Of a stretch of DNA of 26,198 nucleotides, positions 1 to 7,360 are shown piece by piece; the first letter of the stretch is position 1; each line of letters opens with the position of its first letter. The stretch is from an uncultured Gammaproteobacteria bacterium (GTDB lineage Bacteria; Pseudomonadota; Gammaproteobacteria; CAJQNE01). The notes beneath the pieces are model-generated. The model was not told the DNA's origin. It saw only the letters and a list, made by a program, of their open reading frames with translations, and made no database searches. The stretch lies in assembly GCA_905479545.1 (NCBI GenBank), contig CAJQNE010000299.1, positions 1-26,198 of the forward strand. The letters run 5' to 3'. Position numbers and translations under genes: made by a program.

Positions 1-978
1 GCTGGTGGATTGTTCGGTGGCTCTCGTTTGGGCACGACGAAGATTCAACGGGGCTTTTTCGTCGGCTTTACCGGATTCAATAAATTCGACAAATGTCTGC
101 ACTTTGTCGGCCACCAGCTGAGGTTTTCCCAACGGCAACCAGTGGCTGCCCTCAACATTGAACCGCCAAAGACGAGGCGCCCACTGTGGCAGGTCATCGA
201 ATAAACGCGGGCTAACGAAGCGGTCGTTAGTCGGCACCAATAACTGCACCGGAACAGTGGTTTTCCGCGGCTGTGGTTTGAACACATGCGAGAGGATATT
301 GGCCCGGTATAAATTAATGCCCTGTAGACCATCCGCAAGCTGACTGGGGGCGGCAGGCGCTTCAATACCTTCCGCTCGTTTCAGCAGTTTATGCCAGCGG
401 TTATTGAGCGCGGTTTTCCACAACAGCGGTGCCAGCAACGGCAAATGAAACGCCAGGATGTACCAGGAGTTGGCAACTTGCCGAAGCACTTTTGGCAAGC
501 CTTTTATCGGGCTGGTTCTCAGCGTATTCGTCAGCCACGCACCGGCATGATCAAGCGACGGCCCGGAAATGCTGGTGTAAGAAGCAATGCGATGGGCGAA
601 TGCCGGGTCAGTAACCGCATCCCAACACTGGATAGAACCCCAGTCATGCGCCAGCACATGCACGGCTTTTGTCGGGCTTATATCGTCGATAACCGCCTTA
701 AAGTCAGCCATCAGTTCGGTAATTGCATAACGGCTAGCATCAGAAAATGCCTGCGATTGACCTGCGCCACGGACATCGTAGGCCACTACATGAAAGTGTT
801 TGGCCAACAGCGGCGCACAGCGGTCCCATACATGGCTGGCATCCGGATAGCCGTGCACCATCAGCACAACCGGCGCATCGGCTTTTGGCCACTCACGCAC
901 ATGCAGCTTAACGCCGTTAGCGTCGAGCATTCTGCTGGTGGAGCCAGTTTGCTGATTGGGTGCAAGTAGTGATGACAT
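1..978 (-). CDS. alpha/beta hydrolase (epoxide-hydrolase type), partial; probable EphD-like hydrolase-SDR fusion
   Basis: The frame is open from the ATG at 978 to the window edge (326 codons, no stop), so the 3' end is missing. The visible part is a complete alpha/beta hydrolase domain: an HGYP oxyanion motif (residues 43-46), the nucleophile elbow AHDWGS with Asp112, a probable acid at Asp252 (TNDRF) and the catalytic His279 (GSHWLP). An Asp rather than Ser nucleophile points to the epoxide hydrolase/haloalkane dehalogenase branch. After residue 300 the chain becomes a polar linker (ESGKADEKAPLNLRR) instead of ending. In mycobacterial EphD, a hydrolase domain of this type is followed by a short-chain dehydrogenase domain, so I infer the same fusion here, but the second domain is outside the window. 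A plain hydrolase with a tail remains possible. An inverted repeat lies 47 bp upstream of the start. Confidence 0.85.
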   Translation of the reverse strand, partial: MSSLLAPNQQTGSTSRMLDANGVKLHVREWPKADAPVVLMVHGYPDASHVWDRCAPLLAKHFHVVAYDVRGAGQSQAFSDASRYAITELMADFKAVIDDISPTKAVHVLAHDWGSIQCWDAVTDPAFAHRIASYTSISGPSLDHAGAWLTNTLRTSPIKGLPKVLRQVANSWYILAFHLPLLAPLLWKTALNNRWHKLLKRAEGIEAPAAPSQLADGLQGINLYRANILSHVFKPQPRKTTVPVQLLVPTNDRFVSPRLFDDLPQWAPRLWRFNVEGSHWLPLGKPQLVADKVQTFVEFIESGKADEKAPLNLRRAQTRATEQSTS

Positions 979-1024
979 AGCAATATTTTTAAATCGACTA
1001 ACAGTGAGTGGCTTAGTTTAAACT

Positions 1025-1044
1025 GTAACATTGAGTAATGTCAC
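1025..1044. promoter_or_regulatory. candidate operator upstream of the EphD-like gene
   Basis: GTAACATT-GAGT-AATGTCAC is an inverted repeat with seven of eight paired positions and a 4-base spacer. A second, fully paired repeat ATTAAT-TCTGC-ATTAAT follows at 1045-1061. Both lie 47-83 bp upstream of the ATG at 978, where a repressor of TetR or similar type would act. No regulator gene is adjacent on that side; the LysR gene at 1412-2338 is the nearest one. Confidence 0.3.
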
Positions 1045-1245
1045 ATTAATTCTGCATTAATGCTCTGGAGTTTCGTTGTTTTTGGCCCGCACTAAGCAGC
1101 GCGACTGGGCTGTAAAAGCTTATGTACTGCGGTTCTAAAACAGTTATTAGCAAATTGCAGAACTGCTCACGGGTACACAGAAAAAAAACATTGCAGGAGG
1201 TTCAGTTAGCTTTTGGCGATAAATAAGGTGGTGTTCGGCAGTAGA

Positions 1246-1283
1246 AAGCCCCGCTAGCGACCGCCGGCGGGGCTTGTTTTTTT
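1246..1283 (+). terminator. rho-independent terminator, strong on the plus strand
   Basis: A 9-bp stem AAGCCCCGC/GCGGGGCTT (1246-1254 and 1267-1275) with a 12-base loop is followed by GTTTTTTT. The T run is on the plus strand, although no plus-strand gene precedes it. Read on the minus strand it could also end the LysR transcript (stop at 1412), but the T tract on that side is poor (TTTCTACT). Confidence 0.65.
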
Positions 1284-1411
1284 GTTGCTCGCTGGGGTAT
1301 TTGCCAGCACGTAATCACTTGCAAGTGGAGTCTGTTGCAATGCCGTTTCTGGTGTTTTAAGGAGTCAGGCTAGCCCTTAAGCTGTGGAATTAAGGTGATT
1401 GATACGGCGGG

Positions 1412-2338
1412 CTACGGATTGCTGAGCTGATCGAAGTCAAAATCGTTTGTGCCAAAGCTATCGGCCAAATAGTCGATTAATTTCCGAATAGAAGGCAATA
1501 GCCCGCGCTTCGATGGGAACACAGCATGAACAATTCCGCCGCGAGGTGCCCAGTCGGGCAGTACGTCGACTAACGCCCCGGCAGCAATGTCGTGCCCGCC
1601 AATAATCAACGGCAGTTGCACCACGCCAAGCCCGTCGAGGGCTGCCTGGCGCAATAATGTCAGGTCATCAGTAACCAGTCTGGGATAGTGATCTATCTGA
1701 GTGCTTGCCCCGTCGGGTCCATCCAGGCACCAGCTGTGTGAGCTGTCGCTGCGATCCCAGTCTAACGAGGGTAGCTCGCGCAGGTCCGCCGGTACGGTCG
1801 GCCTTGGGTAATGTTCGAACAGAGCAGGCGAGGCCATCAGTCGTTGCGGACTGTTTGCCAGTACTCGCATGCTCAGATCGCTATCTTCCAGCGGCGGGAA
1901 ACGAACCCGCAGGGCTAAGTCAAAGCCCTCGCGAACGACATCAACATGGCGGCTGGAAGCTTCGAGGTGAATCCGAACCTTCGGGTATTGAGCCATAAAC
2001 CCGACCAGACACGACGCTACGTGAAAATGCAGTAGCCCATGTGGGCAACTGACCCGGATAAGCCCCTGGGGTTCAGCGACGGTTCGCTCAATCGCTTCTT
2101 GTGCCGCTTCCGCCTCAATCAACATGGCGGCGCAGTGGTGGTAGTACTCCCGGCCTAACTCCGTTACTGACACGCTGCGGGTTGAGCGATGTAATAACCG
2201 AACGCCTAAGCGACTTTCCAGCTCAGCGACGCGGCGGCTAAGTTTAGATTTGGGCACGCCAATCGCCCGGCTGGCCGGTGCAAAACCTCCGTGATCCACC
2301 ACCTGGGCGAAATAAAATAGGTCGTTTAAGTCGTGCAT
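1412..2338 (-). CDS. LysR-family transcriptional regulator, pirin-associated
   Basis: 308 residues, the usual LysR length. Residues 1-60 form the winged helix-turn-helix (LNDLFYFAQVVDHGGFAPAS then SRRVAELESRLGVRLLHRSTRSVSVTELG), followed by the linker helix and a two-lobed effector-binding domain from about residue 90. The start is the ATG at 2338. The gene is divergent from the pirin gene at 2452 with 113 bp between them. A LysR gene divergent from or next to a pirin gene is a recurrent arrangement (E. coli yhaJ/yhaK is one case), so this protein probably controls the pirin gene and itself through the LysR box at 2408-2422. The inducer cannot be read from the sequence. Confidence 0.93.
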   Translation of the reverse strand: MHDLNDLFYFAQVVDHGGFAPASRAIGVPKSKLSRRVAELESRLGVRLLHRSTRSVSVTELGREYYHHCAAMLIEAEAAQEAIERTVAEPQGLIRVSCPHGLLHFHVASCLVGFMAQYPKVRIHLEASSRHVDVVREGFDLALRVRFPPLEDSDLSMRVLANSPQRLMASPALFEHYPRPTVPADLRELPSLDWDRSDSSHSWCLDGPDGASTQIDHYPRLVTDDLTLLRQAALDGLGVVQLPLIIGGHDIAAGALVDVLPDWAPRGGIVHAVFPSKRGLLPSIRKLIDYLADSFGTNDFDFDQLSNP

Positions 2339-2407
2339 TAGCGTTCCATAGGTAGAACGATCCGTGTGATTTTAGGGGGCTACTCAGCTCTTTGGTTAAA
2401 TATTACT

Positions 2408-2422
2408 ATCTATCGACTTGAT
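2408..2422. promoter_or_regulatory. LysR box (ATC-N9-GAT) between lysR and pirin
   Basis: TATC-N9-GATA at 2407-2423 contains ATC (2408-2410), nine bases, then GAT (2420-2422), and also satisfies T-N11-A (T2409, A2421). This is the classical LysR-type recognition pattern, located in the 113-bp divergent intergenic region, 29 bp before the pirin start codon. Confidence 0.55.
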
Positions 2423-2451
2423 ATCCAGAGCCTATTTTCCAGGAGGCAGTT

Positions 2452-3324
2452 ATGAAAACGATTAGTGCTACTTACTCTCCGCCCCATGCTCACTGGGTGG
2501 GTGATGGTTTTCCGGTGCGTTCGTTGTTCAGTTACGACCGCATGGGGCCAGAGCATATTTCGCCCTTTCTGATGCTCGATTATGCCGGACCCCGGGACTT
2601 TGCCCCGACCGGTAAGCCGCGTGGCGTTGGCCAGCACCCACACCGTGGTTTTGAGACGGTCACGATCGTTTATGACGGTGAGGTCGCGCACCGCGATTCG
2701 TCCGGTGGTGGCGGTGTAATTGGCAAAGGCGACGTGCAATGGATGACAGCCGGTAAGGGCATTATTCATGAAGAGTTTCATTCTCCGGAATTCAGCCAAA
2801 AAGGTGGCCGACTTGAAATGGTGCAGTTGTGGGTGAATTTACGGGCAGCCGATAAGCTGGTCGAACCCAGGTACCAGTCCATTAAGGCCGCCGACATTGC
2901 TCGTGTTGAACTCGCCGATAACGCCGGTGAAGTGAACGTTATTGCCGGCAGTTATCAGGCCCATAAGGGCCCCGCTCAAACCTTTAGCCCTATCAATGTA
3001 TGGGATGTCCGCCTCCATCGGGACAAGTCGGTGACGCTTAATGTGCCGGAAGGTCATACAACGATGTTGGTGGTGCTGAACGGTACGGTTCAGGTTAACG
3101 AAAGCAAAACCGTCCGCGATGCCGAGTTGGTTTGCTTTGAACGCTCGGGCAGTGATATTCGCCTGGAGGCCAATACTGACACCAAGCTGCTACTGCTTAC
3201 CGGCGAGCCGATCGACGAGCCGGTGGTGGGTCACGGTCCGTTCGTCATGAACTCAGCCGAAGAAATTCGCGACTCAATCGCCGGTTTTCAAAGCGGCCGC
3301 TTTGGCAAAGTTTCGTTCCAGTGA
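2452..3324 (+). CDS. pirin family protein
   Basis: 290 residues, a bicupin of the pirin family. The N-terminal cupin carries the metal ligands: HPH (His62, His64) in QHPHRGFETVT, and His106/Glu108 in GKGIIHEEFHS, matching the His-His-His-Glu set of human pirin. Some bacterial pirins (E. coli YhhW, for example) have quercetin dioxygenase activity; the substrate here is unknown. The start is the ATG at 2452, 7 bases after AGGAGG (2441-2446), a strong ribosome-binding site. The C-terminal cupin runs from about residue 175 to 285. Likely controlled by the divergent LysR protein. Confidence 0.93.
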   Translation: MKTISATYSPPHAHWVGDGFPVRSLFSYDRMGPEHISPFLMLDYAGPRDFAPTGKPRGVGQHPHRGFETVTIVYDGEVAHRDSSGGGGVIGKGDVQWMTAGKGIIHEEFHSPEFSQKGGRLEMVQLWVNLRAADKLVEPRYQSIKAADIARVELADNAGEVNVIAGSYQAHKGPAQTFSPINVWDVRLHRDKSVTLNVPEGHTTMLVVLNGTVQVNESKTVRDAELVCFERSGSDIRLEANTDTKLLLLTGEPIDEPVVGHGPFVMNSAEEIRDSIAGFQSGRFGKVSFQ

Positions 3325-3616
3325 AAGTTGGGCCAATGGGTTGTTGCCAAGTGCGCATGAGCCGAATAAACCGTCTAATCTAATAATTATACGAGCCGAT
3401 TAGTGTGGATTTTTTCGCTCATGAAGCACGAACTAGGCAGTTTTTTATTAGATCATTAGAGCATACGGGTGCGTGTTGGGCTTAGCCAGCTAGGCAAGAA
3501 AGTCTTTGACGACATACGTTGGTAGGGGCCTCTATGGGGCTTCTATTTGCAAAGTTGAGCAGCTAATTTTGCTATGGAGTGTAATTTTATTCTGACACTA
3601 ATACTTCCTGAGAGCG
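3325..3616. other. intergenic region, 292 bases, left edge of the four-gene island
   Basis: Lies between the convergent 3' ends of the pirin gene and the MBL-fold gene. It contains the CTAATC/GATTAG stem (3375-3403). The base composition becomes AT-rich here. I see no tRNA, integrase, or convincing direct repeat that would mark an attachment site. Confidence 0.5.
3375..3403 (+). terminator. possible 3'-end stem-loop after pirin
   Basis: CTAATC (3375-3380) pairs with GATTAG (3398-3403); within the next 13 bases comes a run of six T (GTGTGGATTTTTTCG). The stem is short and AT-rich, so it is weak as a terminator, but it sits 51 bases after the pirin stop. Its arms resemble those of the 3'-end hairpins at 15261-15292 and 17136-17165. 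Confidence 0.3.
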
Positions 3617-4627
3617 TTAATCTGGTGCTGATTCATTCCGGCAGCACATTGGGTTTTCGACATGCATACGAATAAAGTCTTTATGCTTTTCTATGGCCGG
3701 AAACATTTTTATTGGTGCGTGAAGCGGTATTACGATGCTACCAGCACAGCATTTTTTTTTGGCTCTCCCTGCTGAAAAGACATTCACAAGGTGAGTATCA
3801 CTGGGAGCGTTTAACCGATTACAATTTTCGGATAACTGGGTGCATGATATATGTGGCGAGCCGACGCTGGATCGAACAGCGTCCACTATTTCGCTTCGAG
3901 GATTGTTGTATCGACCTCGACCGTTCGAAAATATTACGACCTCAGGTTTAGTTGCGGAAATTAGGTCCTCGACATATTTGTTGACATCGCATGATCCGGG
4001 AAGTCCTCCGTGATGTGGAAACACCAGCACATCGCAGTCAAGGTTGGCGGCGTTTCCGATAGCATCGTCTAGACCAACTCTATCCAGATCACCTGATAAC
4101 AGAACTGACCTGTTTTTTACTACAGATAGTTTGATAATTGCGCTGACTGAATTGGTCGTAATCACTCTCCCATTTCTATCTTTTGATCCTGGGCCCCCGC
4201 TTGCTAAGTAATGACTTGGTCCCTGCACATCTACGGTGATGTCATCGTATTGGTGTTGAGTTCCTTTAGTTAATGATATTTCTAGCCGAAGCTGATTACT
4301 GTTATGGGCTGAGTTCAGCTCATAACGAAGGTCATTCCATATCTCTGATTTTTTAAGTCCGTCAGAATTAAGCACCACTCGGTCTATAGTCACTTCTTTC
4401 GACGAGAGCAACCCGATTAAGCCTCCAATGTGATCGCTATCAGCGTGGGAAATATAAACGCAAGCTATGCGTTTAATATTATTTTCTGTAAGAAACTCTA
4501 GTAGAGCTGACCCGGAGCCAGTATCGATTATGACTGCCCCGCTGTTCTTACCTGGAATCGCTACTGCGCTATTCCCATGTCCCACATCCAACACTACAAG
4601 GCGACTTCTAGAGGCAGCAGTTGCCAT
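3617..4627 (-). CDS. ComEC-like metallo-beta-lactamase-fold hydrolase (island gene 4, putative effector)
   Basis: 336 residues, no signal peptide or membrane segment, so a cytoplasmic enzyme. The MBL fold is clear: LDVGHGNS (13-20), a GxxIIDTGSG strand-turn (30-39), the metal motif SHADSDHIGG (His61, Asp63, Asp65, His66), LLSGDLD (Asp180), FPHHGG (His205, His206) and IFSNGRGRYNNPR (232-244). This is the signature of the catalytic domain of the ComEC/Rec2 competence protein, here free of its membrane channel; related domains act on nucleic acids. The C-terminus carries Cys pairs at 293-294 and 328-329 that could bind metal or form an extra domain. The ATG at 4627 abuts the TAA of the receiver gene (TAAATG). 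As the last gene after a kinase/receiver pair it is the likely output enzyme; substrate unknown. Confidence 0.85.
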   Translation of the reverse strand: MATAASRSRLVVLDVGHGNSAVAIPGKNSGAVIIDTGSGSALLEFLTENNIKRIACVYISHADSDHIGGLIGLLSSKEVTIDRVVLNSDGLKKSEIWNDLRYELNSAHNSNQLRLEISLTKGTQHQYDDITVDVQGPSHYLASGGPGSKDRNGRVITTNSVSAIIKLSVVKNRSVLLSGDLDRVGLDDAIGNAANLDCDVLVFPHHGGLPGSCDVNKYVEDLISATKPEVVIFSNGRGRYNNPRSEIVDAVRSSVGSPHISCTQLSENCNRLNAPSDTHLVNVFSAGRAKKKCCAGSIVIPLHAPIKMFPAIEKHKDFIRMHVENPMCCRNESAPD

Positions 4628-5290
4628 TTAGGCTGTTTCCCATGATTCAAAATATAAATGTTGGGATTTCTCTGCTCCGATATTTACCTTCGCATGGAAA
4701 TAGCTTCCTGGCTGCAATCTTTTGTCTATTTCTTCAGGTATGTCGTCGCGATATATTCTTATTTTTTGATTAGCAGACCATGCATGCACTACCGCATAAA
4801 AATATTTTCCGTCGTCGACAATGTCGACAATCTTGACCTGCGTGCGCCAAGGCTTACGCTCGGTTGTAAATGTTCCGTTGAGTTCTGAGACGCAGGTGGA
4901 GAGGGCTTGAATTACTTCACTCGGTTCCGGACTGCTAGTTTTCAGCAGTGCCGGGATGTACCTAAGGTTTTTTTTACTCAAGGTCACATCCATATCTGTA
5001 AAGGTGCTACACAGCATGCTCGGCACGTTCGCGCGGTAGCATGCGGCAACCAGTTCGTCTCCATCTGTACTGGCGTAATGATGCTTTTTTAAGTGATAGT
5101 CGCTCAGAACGGCATCGCGCCTACCGTCAATTTTTGACAAAAATTGACGGATGCTAGAAATTGGCTCATTTTGCAGAACGAATTCTACTCCGGCTTCTTC
5201 GATTGAATATCCGTACCCTTCGCGAGCGTCTTTATCGTCGTCAACGATAATCACACGCTCAATAGTTCTATCTGGTAACACTAGTGACAT
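4628..5290 (-). CDS. response-regulator receiver protein with a novel C-terminal domain (island gene 3)
   Basis: 220 residues. The first 130 form a CheY-like receiver with all key residues: acidic pocket VDDDK (Asp17-Asp19), phospho-acceptor Asp64 in VLSDYHL, Thr96 in CSTF and Lys117 in ALLKTS, so it should accept a phosphate. There is no HTH or known output domain. Instead residues about 150-220 make a compact beta-rich segment (TQVKIVDIVDDGKYFYAVV, then DDIPEEI, LQPGSYFHAKVNIG and LYFESWE), possibly an OB-like fold; this fold is a guess. It begins 3 bases after the kinase gene and touches the MBL gene, so the three are almost certainly co-translated. It probably relays the kinase state to the MBL enzyme or to DNA. 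Confidence 0.85.
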   Translation of the reverse strand: MSLVLPDRTIERVIIVDDDKDAREGYGYSIEEAGVEFVLQNEPISSIRQFLSKIDGRRDAVLSDYHLKKHHYASTDGDELVAACYRANVPSMLCSTFTDMDVTLSKKNLRYIPALLKTSSPEPSEVIQALSTCVSELNGTFTTERKPWRTQVKIVDIVDDGKYFYAVVHAWSANQKIRIYRDDIPEEIDKRLQPGSYFHAKVNIGAEKSQHLYFESWETA

Positions 5291-5293
5291 CGC

Positions 5294-7360
5294 TTACCCA
5301 CTAATAATCGGAAGAGTCACTGTGAATTCAGCGCCGCCGAGTTTGCCTTTCTCGATTACCGAGACGGAACCGCCTAGATCTTGAGCAGCGTCCCGTACGA
5401 TGGTGAGGCCTAGACCAGTACCATTCTTTCGAGTGGTCCTCCCAGGAAGCCAAATATCACGTATATGAATACCACTAATTCCTGGGCCATTGTCGGAAAC
5501 CTTTAATTTCCAATTATCGTTGTCGACGCTAGTAGATAAATCGATTTTTCGGGTTGAAACGCTGAAATCCTCGAAGGCGGTTAAAACGTTGTTTAGTAAA
5601 TTAGTTATTATGGACTCAATCGCTGCTTCACTTCCATGGATAAACGGCGATGCTTTGCAAAAACTGGTTGTCACTTCAACGTCTCGGCCAGACATGAATG
5701 GTTCGAACGTCGACAGAACTTCTCTCACCACTTTGTGAAGGTTCACTTTTGCTTTGCGGCGTTTTTCATGGTCGACTAACTTGAGTGTAGCCGCGCCTAG
5801 CACCGATAAGCTTTTTACCGCGCGTTTGATACCATCGACAGGCTTTCCCAATCTGGATTCGTATCTGTCGCCAAGATCTACTTTTGCGCGCCTGTGAATA
5901 GCGTTGATGGACTGTTGAATTACTTTAACTGGACTCCCCGTCGACTCATGCGCAAAAGTGGCCGCCGTAATTCCGGCTGTACTAAGCGTCCTGTAAAGCT
6001 GCACTTCTTTGTGAAGCTGCAGGACTTCACGGTCCCTGGATGACTCGTAACTGGCGAACACTTTTTCGATATCCAATTGAGACGCTTCTGGTAAATTAGA
6101 AATTGCCGTCTCTACGTCTAGTTTCGCGCGGGACGCTTTTTTTGTAGCTGTAGCGCGTCCGTGGGCTCGTCGTTTGTCCGCTTCTTCTTGTCGTCGACTG
6201 GCTAACCATTCCAACGCATCGTGACAGAAATTGCGTAGTTGAGTAAACCCGGCTCCTTCGATAAACCCGGAACGATCCGTTTTTTGGGCTAAGGCTCCTG
6301 ATTGGTCTACGATTTCAACTTTGCCTATTGAGGTGTTGGTGCTTGGTCTGTTCTGAGGGCTTTGAGCCCGTCTTAAATTGATATCTAGCCAGTCATTTCC
6401 TTCATTACCATAGGGTGTGACGCGCAGTGCATTATGATAAATATGAATTCCCCCAAACGCTTTTAGCCAAGTGCTAACTTCATTGATAGTAGATTTTCTC
6501 GTTGAGAACGTAGTCCCATCGAGAATGAATACCCACATCTCAAACTTGGCTCTTGGGCATTTATAGAGAGCACCACTTCGTTTTGAGGCAATAATTTCGT
6601 GGTCGGCGACGTACAGCACCTCACCCTTCCAGTCGACGACTTTTGCCAAAGCGCGGCCATTTTCGTCAAGCTCCGCCTGCAGGTGAAACTCTGCGTCGTC
6701 AAAATATCGTGCTTTAACTAAGGCTTCGAGGTCGGCAAATTCTGGTGCTATTAGTTGTGGTCGGAACGCCGCAGGATCACTTTCGAAGGGGTCCGCTAGT
6801 AGTATCAGTTCACGAGCGAGGCGCTTGACATTGGAGCGACTGACACCTTCACGAAGGTTTTCGATATATATCGAAGTTCCTGTTTTTTCCCCTTTACCGC
6901 GGTGCGACTGTTCAATTGACAGGTCCACCTCATTAACTAACGTGGCCTCATCAAATTCGTCCCAATCTATCAAAAGGTTATTTTCCACGTCGATTTCTGA
7001 TCTAGGTCGTGTGGATAGCATGACTCTGGTTCCGAGTCGTAATGCTGATAGTCGACCCAAGCCCTTGTTCCCGGCCGGGATGCGCCCCAGTCGAGTAGCA
7101 GATGAAGTAGACTTGCCAGATCTGCCCAGAACTAACCAACCGCTAAGAATCTCTGCTGCTGTCATCCCATTTCCGGAATCATGCACGACGATTTGCCCTC
7201 CCGGCGTCTCTATATCGAATAACTCAACGGTGCAATTAGTTGCGTCAGCATCATAGGCATTTTTGACCAGCTCCAGTATGCCCTGATCAATGCTTTGATT
7301 TAGTTCTTCACCTAGTCTTCGAAGGATATCTGACGAAAACTGGAATTTTGCTGGTGTCAT
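5294..7360 (-). CDS. dual-GHKL protein: MORC/Hsp90-like ATPase plus histidine kinase (island gene 2)
   Basis: 688 residues from the ATG at 7360. The N-terminal half is a MORC/Hsp90-like GHKL ATPase: ELVKNAYDADA (30-40), DSGNGM (61-66) and a lid GRIPAGNKGLGRLSALRLG (92-110), followed by a transducer-like region to about 345 and a charged linker (385-415). The C-terminal half resembles a histidine kinase: an H-box TFAHESTGSPVKVI with His471, N-box NLLNNVLTAFEDF (587-599), G1 DNGPGI (623-628) and G2 NGTGLGLTIV (646-655). There are no membrane segments. A GTG in the same frame at 7372 would add four residues, but the ATG at 7360 overlaps the upstream TGA as ATGA, the usual coupling signal, so I prefer it. 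It likely senses a cytosolic signal and phosphorylates the receiver encoded 3 bases downstream. Confidence 0.88.
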   Translation of the reverse strand: MTPAKFQFSSDILRRLGEELNQSIDQGILELVKNAYDADATNCTVELFDIETPGGQIVVHDSGNGMTAAEILSGWLVLGRSGKSTSSATRLGRIPAGNKGLGRLSALRLGTRVMLSTRPRSEIDVENNLLIDWDEFDEATLVNEVDLSIEQSHRGKGEKTGTSIYIENLREGVSRSNVKRLARELILLADPFESDPAAFRPQLIAPEFADLEALVKARYFDDAEFHLQAELDENGRALAKVVDWKGEVLYVADHEIIASKRSGALYKCPRAKFEMWVFILDGTTFSTRKSTINEVSTWLKAFGGIHIYHNALRVTPYGNEGNDWLDINLRRAQSPQNRPSTNTSIGKVEIVDQSGALAQKTDRSGFIEGAGFTQLRNFCHDALEWLASRRQEEADKRRAHGRATATKKASRAKLDVETAISNLPEASQLDIEKVFASYESSRDREVLQLHKEVQLYRTLSTAGITAATFAHESTGSPVKVIQQSINAIHRRAKVDLGDRYESRLGKPVDGIKRAVKSLSVLGAATLKLVDHEKRRKAKVNLHKVVREVLSTFEPFMSGRDVEVTTSFCKASPFIHGSEAAIESIITNLLNNVLTAFEDFSVSTRKIDLSTSVDNDNWKLKVSDNGPGISGIHIRDIWLPGRTTRKNGTGLGLTIVRDAAQDLGGSVSVIEKGKLGGAEFTVTLPIISG

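Larger units (their letters stand above)
979..1411. other. intergenic region, 433 bases
   Basis: Holds the candidate operator (1025-1044), the terminator (1246-1283) and, just before it, an AGGAGG at 1195-1200. Twelve bases after the AGGAGG, a TTG at 1213 opens a 14-codon frame whose TAG lies inside the terminator stem. This could be a leader peptide or small-RNA locus, or chance. I see no tRNA and no longer coding frame. Confidence 0.4.

Noticed and set aside
391..969. 192-codon plus-strand reading frame
   Set aside because: It is the antisense of the EphD-like hydrolase, whose catalytic motifs are clear on the minus strand; its own translation has no recognisable features.
6825..7256. 143-codon plus-strand frame inside the kinase gene
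   Set aside because: Antisense shadow of the N-terminal GHKL domain; the minus-strand frame carries the conserved ATPase motifs.
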